Shown here: in pieces, positions 1-7,300 of the stretch
How the letters are laid out: each line of letters starts with the position of its first letter
Position numbering within the stretch: the first letter of the stretch is position 1
Assembly (NCBI GenBank): GCA_045617925.1
Contig: JAZLJR010000019.1
Coordinates: 1-45,629, forward strand
From: CALELF01 sp045617925
Lineage (GTDB): Bacteria; Synergistota; Synergistia; Synergistales; Synergistaceae
Direction of reading: 5' to 3'
DNA: 45,629 bases
Position numbers and translations under genes: made by a program
The notes under the pieces: generated by a model
What the model saw: only the letters and a program-made list of their open reading frames with translations
Database searches by the model: none
Told to the model about the DNA's origin: nothing

Positions 1-77
1 CCAGAACGAAATTCTGGAATTTCGCCTGCTGGCTTGTGATATTGTTTTTCTACAAGTGCTATTCTTGGATCTTGCAT
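1..77 (-). CDS. rplS: Ribosomal protein L19, N-terminal fragment (cut by window edge)
   Basis: The minus strand reads from an ATG at 75-77 into the left edge: MQDPRIALVEKQYHKPAGEI followed by PEFRSG, 25 codons plus two bases. A ribosome binding site AAGGAG lies nine bases before the ATG. The IPEFRSG segment matches the conserved start of L19 (usually I-P-x-F-R-x-G-D-T-V). L19 sits at the 30S/50S interface. The position directly after trmD is the classical rpsP-rimM-trmD-rplS order, which supports the call strongly although only about a fifth of the protein is visible. Confidence 0.9.
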   Translation of the reverse strand, partial: MQDPRIALVEKQYHKPAGEIPEFRS

Positions 78-94
78 TTTTATTTACTCCTTTA

Positions 95-1360
95 CTATTT
101 TTTTGCAAAAAACCTGTCTAACACAATGCTCACTGCACTACGAACAGACAAGTGATTATATTCGTCACCGCCACCAAGGAGTGGTGACATCGTGACACCT
201 GCAGCTTCAAAAACACTATCTGCAAGCCCCCAACTTGTCCCAAAAAGAAAAACTGGAGGAACGTCTTGCTCAAATATGTGTCTTTTTACTGCCACCCACC
301 CCATAGAACCAGCTCGTTTTCTCGCGCTCGTTGCTATGGTGTAGGGTTCTTTTTTTTCTTTTTCTTTCACCCACTCAATTGCACCTTCTAGTGACGCACA
401 GATTTTCAAGGTTGAAAAGGCTTCTCGCCGCGCCTCGTTATAGGAGGCACCCCAACCTTTTGTCCAGTGATCCTTGATTTTTTGTGCCATTTCCCTCTGT
501 TCTTTGACAGGGGTGATGAGCAGATATTTTTTTATGCCGTAGGTTCTTGCGGCTCTTGCTATGTCGTGTAAATCAAGAGCTGTAAAGCCTGAAGCACAGA
601 CTTCACCATTTTTGCCAAGCACAGGATAATGAACTTCTGCCACATATGCCCCAGATGAAATCCATGGATTCAAGGGACAACGTGCCAAGATATCCGGCCT
701 TGTCTTTAATGTTCGTTCTATTGATTTTCTGCGTCGCCAAGCATCTATTTCGCTTTCGTTACCAGAAAGCAAAACAGGTGGCACCTTCAAGTCATTCCAA
801 ACTTCTGGCCGTGTGTAGTGTGGCGTATCAAGCATTCCATCATAAAAGGAATCGTTTGTTACACTTGCTTCGCTTCCTACAACATTTGGCAAAAGCCGTG
901 CCACAGAATCAATCACTGCCATTGCTGCAAGCTCCCCACCGGTAACGACAAAGTCACCAAGCGAAACCTTTAAATCAACGGCCGTTTCCACAAACCTATC
1001 ATCAAGACCTTCGTAGTGACCGCAGATGATAAGAATTTCTTCCTGACCAGCCAAATCTTCTATAATGTCTTGATTTAGATGAACTCCCTCCGGAGTAGGA
1101 AAAACCACAAACGGCTTCTTCCCATCGTGGAAATTTTCTCTAGCACTCGTTAATGCCTTTTCAAGCGACACTGCAGAGAGGAGCATTCCACCTCTACCAT
1201 AGCAATAGTCGTCTATGTGTCCATAGCTATCTAATGCAAAATCATGAATGTTCACAATATTAATTATGAGAGCATTATTTTTTCTTGCTCTGCCAAGTAT
1301 GCTAGAAGAAACATAATTCTCTATCATTTCAGGAAAAGCAGTCAAAATTGTGATTTTCAT
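95..1360 (-). CDS. trmD: tRNA (guanine37-N1)-methyltransferase fused to a Tm1570-type SPOUT RNA methyltransferase domain
   Basis: This 421-residue protein is about 170 residues longer than ordinary TrmD. Residues 1 to about 235 are TrmD, which methylates N1 of G37 in tRNAs to prevent frameshifting; the knot segments CGHYEGLDDRF (about 113-123) and SLGDFVVTGGELAAM (about 132-146) and the catalytic-Asp region SFYDGMLDTPHYTRP are visible. Residues about 240 to 421 form a second domain resembling the SPOUT protein Tm1570 of Thermotoga, encoded next to trmD there and fused to TrmD in Calditerrivibrio. That domain probably modifies RNA; its substrate is not shown here. The usual loop between domains (P-Y-G-G-G-P-G-M) reads CYGRGGM. 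The gene lies one base after rimM and just before rplS. Confidence 0.93.
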   Translation of the reverse strand: MKITILTAFPEMIENYVSSSILGRARKNNALIINIVNIHDFALDSYGHIDDYCYGRGGMLLSAVSLEKALTSARENFHDGKKPFVVFPTPEGVHLNQDIIEDLAGQEEILIICGHYEGLDDRFVETAVDLKVSLGDFVVTGGELAAMAVIDSVARLLPNVVGSEASVTNDSFYDGMLDTPHYTRPEVWNDLKVPPVLLSGNESEIDAWRRRKSIERTLKTRPDILARCPLNPWISSGAYVAEVHYPVLGKNGEVCASGFTALDLHDIARAARTYGIKKYLLITPVKEQREMAQKIKDHWTKGWGASYNEARREAFSTLKICASLEGAIEWVKEKEKKEPYTIATSARKRAGSMGWVAVKRHIFEQDVPPVFLFGTSWGLADSVFEAAGVTMSPLLGGGDEYNHLSVRSAVSIVLDRFFAKK

Positions 1361-1361
1361 T

Positions 1362-1880
1362 TTACTCGTTCCAAAGACCTTCTGGCAAACAAACTGTTAT
1401 CTTGTGTGACGCTACATCAACACTTTTGACAACATCTTTCACTGCAGGAATTGCCTGCAATTTGCCTTTTGTATCCTTTACAACATAGACATCATTTGAA
1501 CCTGTTTGCATAAATTCCGTCACGGTTCCAAGTTCTTCGCCCGTCTCCGCAACAACCGTACTTCCGATTATGTCTGAAAGCCAATATTCATCTTCTTCCA
1601 GTGGAACGCGCTCATCCTCTGACACGGTTATTGTGAACCCTTGCAGAGCTTGCGCTGCTTCCATTGTTTCGATTCCCTCAAGGTGAGCAAGGAAAACATT
1701 TTTTCCTTCCAATAGTCTTATGCTCTTAATCGGGTAAGTAAGAAGCCCAGAACGTGTGGAAACGGTTAGGCTTTTCATACCCAAGAACCTTTCTGGAAAA
1801 TCGGTTGTGGGGTAGATTTTAACATCTCCCCTCACACCATGTGTGTTAACGATACGACCTATCTCGTATCTTTGTGGCAA
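1362..1880 (-). CDS. rimM: Ribosome maturation factor RimM
   Basis: The 172-residue product has the two parts of RimM: an N-terminal barrel (IGRIVNTHGVRGDVKI, residues 7-22) that binds ribosomal protein S19, and a C-terminal PRC-barrel (about 95-170, with EYWLSDIIGS and GKLQAIPAVKDVV). It assists late assembly of the 30S head. The start codon is TTG at 1878-1880, directly abutting the TAG stop of the KH-domain gene. It is supported by AAGGAG about 10 bases upstream, inside the end of that gene, and by homology beginning right after it, so translational coupling is likely. The stop is one base before the trmD start. Length is typical of the family. Confidence 0.95.
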   Translation of the reverse strand: MPQRYEIGRIVNTHGVRGDVKIYPTTDFPERFLGMKSLTVSTRSGLLTYPIKSIRLLEGKNVFLAHLEGIETMEAAQALQGFTITVSEDERVPLEEDEYWLSDIIGSTVVAETGEELGTVTEFMQTGSNDVYVVKDTKGKLQAIPAVKDVVKSVDVASHKITVCLPEGLWNE

Positions 1881-2132
1881 CTAAAGGGACTCCTTGACGT
1901 CTACATCAACTCTCTCGCCAGCCTTGACAGATGCTGCCTTGGCAACGTGGCGGATTGAATTGATTGTTGCACCTTTCTTACCAATGATACGGCCTGTATC
2001 CTCTGCATCAACAGAGATAAGAACGCGGACAAATCCTGTCTCTTCATCCTTTGTCTCCTCAACTGCCACTGCCTCTGGTTTGGTAACGAGGCTCTTTGCG
2101 ATAAATTCAACTAATTCTGCGTAATTAGACAT
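1881..2132 (-). CDS. khpA: KH-domain RNA-binding protein KhpA
   Basis: This is an 83-residue single type II KH domain. The RNA-binding GxxG loop is visible as GRIIGKKGATI at about residues 47-57, followed by the helix NSIRHVAKAASVKAG. KhpA-type proteins bind many RNAs and in Gram-positives partner with KhpB/Jag. The gene sits in its standard place between rpsP and rimM. AAGGAAG precedes the ATG by about eight bases. Length and composition are normal for the family. No KhpB is in the window. Confidence 0.93.
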   Translation of the reverse strand: MSNYAELVEFIAKSLVTKPEAVAVEETKDEETGFVRVLISVDAEDTGRIIGKKGATINSIRHVAKAASVKAGERVDVDVKESL

Positions 2133-2178
2133 TGTTTTTCTTCCTTTCAGTTTAATAAATTTTTAATTTGTGTGTTGC

Positions 2179-2427
2179 TTAACCTGCGATAACGCCGGCT
2201 TTTACCAAAAGACCCTTGACTGTCTCTGAAGGGAGAGCTCCCTTTGAGAGCCAGTAATTTGTGCGATCAGCATCAACTTTGATTTCCGCTGGTTCTGTGA
2301 GTGGGTTATATGTGCCCAAATTCTCAATGAACCTTCCGTCTCTTGGTGAGTGGCTGTCCGTTACTAACAAACGATAGAACGGTGCCCTTTTCTTTCCGTG
2401 ACGTGATAAACGAATCTTCACTGACAT
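2179..2427 (-). CDS. rpsP: 30S ribosomal protein S16
   Basis: The 82-residue protein begins MSVKIRLSRHGKKRAPFYRL and contains RDGRFIENLGTYNPL, both hallmark S16 segments. S16 is an early-assembly protein of the 30S body. The gene is preceded by AGGAGGTG at a good distance and lies 46 bases upstream of khpA and 56 bases downstream of ffh in an apparently continuous operon; I see no terminator in either gap. Length is normal. Confidence 0.97.
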   Translation of the reverse strand: MSVKIRLSRHGKKRAPFYRLLVTDSHSPRDGRFIENLGTYNPLTEPAEIKVDADRTNYWLSKGALPSETVKGLLVKAGVIAG

Positions 2428-2483
2428 TTATATATGCACCTCCTGTATCACTTAATTTTCTATTTGTAATTTAATATTACTTG

Positions 2484-3833
2484 CTATTTAAAAAGTTTGC
2501 CAAATGGCATTTTGTTTAAGAATTTCGATCCTTTTGTTGCTAATTTGCCGAAATGTTTCATCATTTGTTTCATCTTGTCATATTGAGCAAGGGTTTGATT
2601 AACTAGCTGAACCGTTGTTCCGCTTCCTTCTGCAATACGACGGCGACGACTTCCTTTTATGATGTCCGGATTTTTTCTTTCTCGCGGCGTCATAGAAAGA
2701 ATTATCGCCTCAGTTTTTTTCAAGGCATTTGGATCAACTTTAGAACCCTTCATTTGAGAGGAAAGTCCTGGAATTGGAAGCATTTCAAGAATACTTTCTA
2801 ACGACCCAAGACGTTGAATTTGCTGTAACTGGGTAAGCATATCCTCCATTGTGAAGCGGTTTTTTAACATATTATCCGCAACACGATCCATGACCTCTTC
2901 GTCCGTGGCTGCCTGAACTCTCTCAAGAAGTCCTTGCATATCGCCCATTCCCATGATGCGAGATGCCATTCTCTTTGCGTCAAAAAGCTCAAGGTCTTCT
3001 GTGTGTTCACCACAACCAGCAAACTTTATTGGAACATTTGCAGCTTCCCTAACGGAAAGGGCAGCACCACCACGAGAATCACCATCAAGTTTCGTGAGGA
3101 CAACACCTGTGAGGTTCAAGGCTTCGTGGAATGCACGGGCAACATTTACTGCCTCTTGGCCAACCATGGAATCCACAACCAGCAAAACTTCATGTGGATT
3201 GGTGGCACGCTTCATATCCTCGACCTGCTTCATAAGCACTTCATCAAGCTGAAGTCTTCCCGCAGTATCAAGAATAATCAAGTCACATAGGTGTGAAGCA
3301 GCGTAATCAAAAGACGCACGTGCAACCGCGATTGGGTCGCTCTGTCCTTCGCTTGGCCCAAAAAACTCCACGCCCTGATTTTTTGCAAGGACTCTGAGTT
3401 GTTCAACCGCTGCAGGACGCTGCAGGTCACAGGCAACAACTAAAGGCTTATGGTTAGAAGATAGCTTTTTTGCTACCTTTACCGCAGTTGTGGTTTTTCC
3501 TGTACCTTGAAGTCCAACCATCATAAAGACAGTCGGTGGAGTAGAAGAGATATTCAAGGAAGCAACTTCGCCTCCCATAAGACGAATAAGCTCTTCATAA
3601 ACTATTGTATATATAAGCTGTGAAGGAGTAACAGATGCTACCACCTGTCTATCTTGTGCTTGCTGTTTTATGTTTGCTGTCACTGTTTTAACGACAGCTA
3701 AATTCACATCTGCTTCAAGCAGAGCTCTGCGAACTTCTCTAAGTGCAGAGTCTATATCCTCTTCAGTTAACTTTCCGCGAGAAGAAAGGGCTTTGAATAC
3801 TGTTTCTAATCGGGTTTTTAACGAATCAAACAC
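2484..3833 (-). CDS. ffh: Signal recognition particle GTPase Ffh (SRP54)
   Basis: The 449-residue product carries the N domain (1 to about 90), the G domain with GLQGTGKTTT (about 104-113), DTAGRLQ and TKLDGDSRGGA, and the C-terminal M domain (about 300-449) that binds SRP RNA and signal sequences (SRRRRIAEGSG, followed by a methionine-rich end). It delivers ribosomes making membrane proteins to FtsY. The start codon is GTG at 3831-3833, with GAGGAG about nine bases upstream; the family homology starts there (FDSLKTRLETVFKAL). The gene lies four bases after ylxM, which is a known regulatory partner of Ffh in many bacteria. Confidence 0.97.
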   Translation of the reverse strand: MFDSLKTRLETVFKALSSRGKLTEEDIDSALREVRRALLEADVNLAVVKTVTANIKQQAQDRQVVASVTPSQLIYTIVYEELIRLMGGEVASLNISSTPPTVFMMVGLQGTGKTTTAVKVAKKLSSNHKPLVVACDLQRPAAVEQLRVLAKNQGVEFFGPSEGQSDPIAVARASFDYAASHLCDLIILDTAGRLQLDEVLMKQVEDMKRATNPHEVLLVVDSMVGQEAVNVARAFHEALNLTGVVLTKLDGDSRGGAALSVREAANVPIKFAGCGEHTEDLELFDAKRMASRIMGMGDMQGLLERVQAATDEEVMDRVADNMLKNRFTMEDMLTQLQQIQRLGSLESILEMLPIPGLSSQMKGSKVDPNALKKTEAIILSMTPRERKNPDIIKGSRRRRIAEGSGTTVQLVNQTLAQYDKMKQMMKHFGKLATKGSKFLNKMPFGKLFK

Positions 3834-3837
3834 TTTG

Positions 3838-4182
3838 CTATTTCTCCTCTTTTAGAAGCTCCTTTATCTGTGTGTAAAAATCAGGAGGAAGGGAAAATTT
3901 AAATTTATCCAGTAGTTTCTCTATCTGCTTTAGTTTTCTATCAACACCAACTCTATCAACATATTTTTCAAAACGTTGCATTTTTTTTCTTGCGGCATTA
4001 ATAAGATCGTGCACAGCTTGACGAGACACGCCCAATTCTTCCGACGCCTCAGCAAGAGACATGTCTTGCTCAAACACCAGCTCACAAGCATTTTTTTGTT
4101 TTTCTGTAAGACTCGCTTGCCATGCATCGAAGAGCATTCCATCTAGAACACGGCGTTCAAAGTATTTTTCTTCCCTCGCCAT
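3838..4182 (-). CDS. ylxM: YlxM/p13-family helix-turn-helix protein, SRP-associated
   Basis: From the ATG at 4180-4182 this encodes 114 residues of a sigma-70 region-4-like HTH protein: LTEKQKNACELVFEQDMSLA is followed by EELGVSRQAVHDLINAARKK. YlxM binds SRP RNA and Ffh in streptococci and commonly sits directly upstream of ffh, as here. A longer reading frame begins at 4218, but that codon falls between the -35 and -10 boxes of a consensus promoter, so it cannot be in the main transcript. The chosen ATG has AAGGAG eight bases upstream. It is the first gene of the ylxM-ffh-rpsP-khpA-rimM-trmD-rplS operon. Confidence 0.9.
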   Translation of the reverse strand: MAREEKYFERRVLDGMLFDAWQASLTEKQKNACELVFEQDMSLAEASEELGVSRQAVHDLINAARKKMQRFEKYVDRVGVDRKLKQIEKLLDKFKFSLPPDFYTQIKELLKEEK

Positions 4183-4209
4183 ACTATTGTCTCCTTTACA
4201 CAAGTGCGT

Positions 4210-4237
4210 ATTATACACTTTTTTTTTAATGTGTCAA
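4210..4237 (-). promoter_or_regulatory. Consensus sigma-70/sigma-A promoter of the ylxM-ffh-rpsP operon
   Basis: On the minus strand TTGACA (4237-4232) and TATAAT (4215-4210) are both perfect and are separated by 16 bases containing an A9 run. The expected transcript start is near 4203, giving a leader of about 20 bases with the ribosome binding site of ylxM. The promoter is as strong as one expects for a ribosomal-protein operon. Confidence 0.9.
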
Positions 4238-4320
4238 GTAAAATATCTTAACACATAAAATTTTTTTAATATTCAGGAAAAATACTTCTCTTATCTCGTG
4301 TTATACGCAATAAAAGTAAA

Positions 4321-4356
4321 AAAATAAAAGGTGAGGATTATATAATCCCCACCTTT
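4321..4356 (-). terminator. Rho-independent terminator after rpoC
   Basis: A 12-bp stem (AAAAGGTGGGGA and its complement on the minus strand, loop TTATATAA) is followed by a T-rich tail. The single non-Watson-Crick pair is G-U only in the minus-strand RNA, so it fits minus-strand transcription from rpoC. It lies 26 bases past the rpoC stop and upstream of the ylxM promoter. Confidence 0.85.
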
Positions 4357-4381
4357 TAATAATTTCTTAACTATTTTTTAA

Positions 4382-7300
4382 TTACAAGTCAAGATTTGTT
4401 TCTGCTTCCACAGGCACAGACTCTGGTTTCTCGTTAACCTTAATGTTAAAGTTACGTGCAATACCCGTTCCTGCTGGAATAAGGAGCCCTGTAATGACAT
4501 TTTCCTTTAACCCTTGTAGGTGGTCAATGTCTCCTCGGACAGCCCCACCTGCAAGCACCTGTGCTGTCTGCTGGAATGAAGCCGCAGAAAGGAAGCTATC
4601 TGTTGCAAGAGCTGCCTTTGTAACACCAAGCACAACCGGTGTGCTTTCTGGCTTCTCCATGAGACGGCGGAGGAATGAAACACGGGACAAGAACTCAATT
4701 GTTTCAGATTGAGAAGAAGAAGCTCTTACTGTTATGGTATCTGGGCAAACCTTTGCAATTTCATCTATAACAGCATCGTTTAACTCTGTACCGGATTTTA
4801 TTTCTTCTCCTTGAATGGTTGTGAAACCATCAAGCAAAATTCTGCCAAAGGCTTTGTCTTTTAAAAATCCTTTTATAATACTTTCTTTTGAGACAACTTC
4901 ACCATCTGATGTGGTTACACCAAAGATCCTGCCTTCCTTTAGGTCAGAAATTAACTTTGCATTGAACACGCGTGGGCAATCTTCAATAAATTCGTAGTCT
5001 GCATTCATTGCATTCTCCACCTTTTTACCAAAGTAGTGCTCTATCATAACATGGTCAACGCCTTTTGTAAGGTTAATAGTTTCTGTTACCTTCCAAAGCT
5101 TTAAGCTTGAAAGTCCCTTTGATCTAACCTTGTTAATAACAGCATCAGTAACAAGTGAATCTTTCTTTATAATAACCTTGCCGTCAAGTTCAACGTCCTG
5201 TGCAACATATCTCGCATCTTTACAACGCATTAGTTTCACATTGTCAAAAAGTGAAATAACTTGTGGTCCATTTTTAGTGATCTCATAAAGATTTGTTGCG
5301 TTTAGTATAGTTCCTGCTGGAAGGACGGTGTCTTTTAACTTGCAGTCTTCTGTTAAAAGGGACCCCTCACACTTGACACGGAATCTACCACTACCAACTG
5401 TGATATCAACAAGCCCCTTGTCATCTTCCGCAACAAGATCAGAGATTTCATTCTCTACCTTTAGAACAAAAGGCAGATTTTCATCGGTAACGGCAAAGTC
5501 ATCACCCTTGTCGTTATTCTTAACAGACTTAAACTGAGCAAGGAATTTATCTGTTTCCTTCAGTGTCTTGTCATTCTTTTCGTCTATGAGAGCACATTCC
5601 TTGTCAACAACATCTTTCCAAGCAAGCTCTCCTGCAACAAAATGGCTATCACCCTCATTGATAATGCGAACCCTATTTACAGGAGCAACTTTACGAAGAA
5701 TTGTTTCGACGTGCTTGTCGTTAATAGAAACACCCTGTGAACGGTAAACTTCCTGAATACTATCAAGCAAGTAATGCTGGACTTCTTCAAGACCAAGAAC
5801 ATCAAGCACTTGTTGTGGGCTCTTGTACCCTTCTGTCAACACTTGCCCCTTTGTTATTTTCACTCCAGGAACAATTTCTGCCAAAAGGTTCTGTGAAGAA
5901 ACAAGCTTATACTCAACTTTTGAAGTTGTGCCGTCCTCTTCTGTAACTTCAACAACAAGTCTGCGCTTGCCACCATCAGTTTCCTTTATATCTGTCACAA
6001 CACCTGTATCTGGTGCAATGAATGCAACCTTCTTTGGAACTCTGACTTCAAACAACTGCTCAATACGTGGCAAACCTTGCGTAATATCTTCACCTGTAAA
6101 CTGACGAACACCACCAGTGTGGAAGGTTCTCATTGTAAGCTGTGTACCTGGTTCACCAATTGACTGTGCTGCGACAACACCGACAGCCTCACCCCTTGCC
6201 ACACGTTTACGAGTTGCAAGGTCTTTTCCGTAGCATGCACGACAAATTCCATTCTTACAAGAACAGGTCAATGGGCTACGCACCCAAACAGAAGTAACTC
6301 CTGCTGCTTCAACTTCTTTTGCCTTTTCAGGAGAAATTTCTTCGTTCCTTGTAAGGAGAAGTTTCTTACCTTTTGGATATGGAACATCTCTGACACTAAT
6401 ACGCCCTGTAATGCGTTCAGAAAGTGGAATGACAACCTTTCCATCCTGCTGTGTAAGAGGTTTAATTTCGACACCACTTGTGGTATCGCAATCTTCTTCT
6501 GTTATGATAAGATCCTGCGCAACATCAATCAAACGTCTTGTAAGATATCCAGATTTTGCCGTTCTTAGAGCGGTGTCTGCAAGTCCTTTTCGTGCACCGT
6601 GAGTTGAAATGAAGTATTCAAGTGTATTAAGTCCTTCTTTGAAGTTTGCAGTGATTGGATAACGAATAATTTTACCAGATGGGTCTGCCATAAGTCCACG
6701 GATACCAGCCATTTGTGCAATCTGTCCAGCGCTACCACGAGCACCAGAGTCAACCATAATACGAAGAGCATTATTGCTGGACATATCTGGATTGTTTATG
6801 ATTGCGTCAGAAATTCTCTTACCTGCATCTGCCCAAAGAATATCCTTTTGCCTCATATATTCATTTTCCGTCATGATACCCATATCATACTGATCGGAAA
6901 GTTGTTCTTCTTCCACAAGTGTCTTGGAAAGAATTTCTTGCTTCGCCTCTGGAACAATAATGTCACCAACACCAAGAGAAACACCACTAACTGTTGACCA
7001 GTGATAGCCAAGCGTTTTCAAGGCATCCAACATTTCAACCATACCGGTTTGTCCAACCTTGTCATATGCTTCGTCCAACAGAGTTCCCATTTGTTTCTTG
7101 CCAATCTGCATATTTTTAAAGCGGAAATCCTTATGAAGAGCGCCATTAAAAAGAATACGACCTACTGTTGTCAAAATCCATTTGCCTTCCGCGACTGAAT
7201 GACCATTCACTTCTGTGACTGTATCACATTCCCAAGCCGCTTCTTTTCTCAAATATATTGGTTCTTGGATTGCTATCATTTCATGGTCAAAGGCTGCTAA

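Noticed and set aside
4183..4218. Longer ylxM start at 4218
   Set aside because: The codon lies between the -35 and -10 boxes of the operon promoter and so would not be transcribed.
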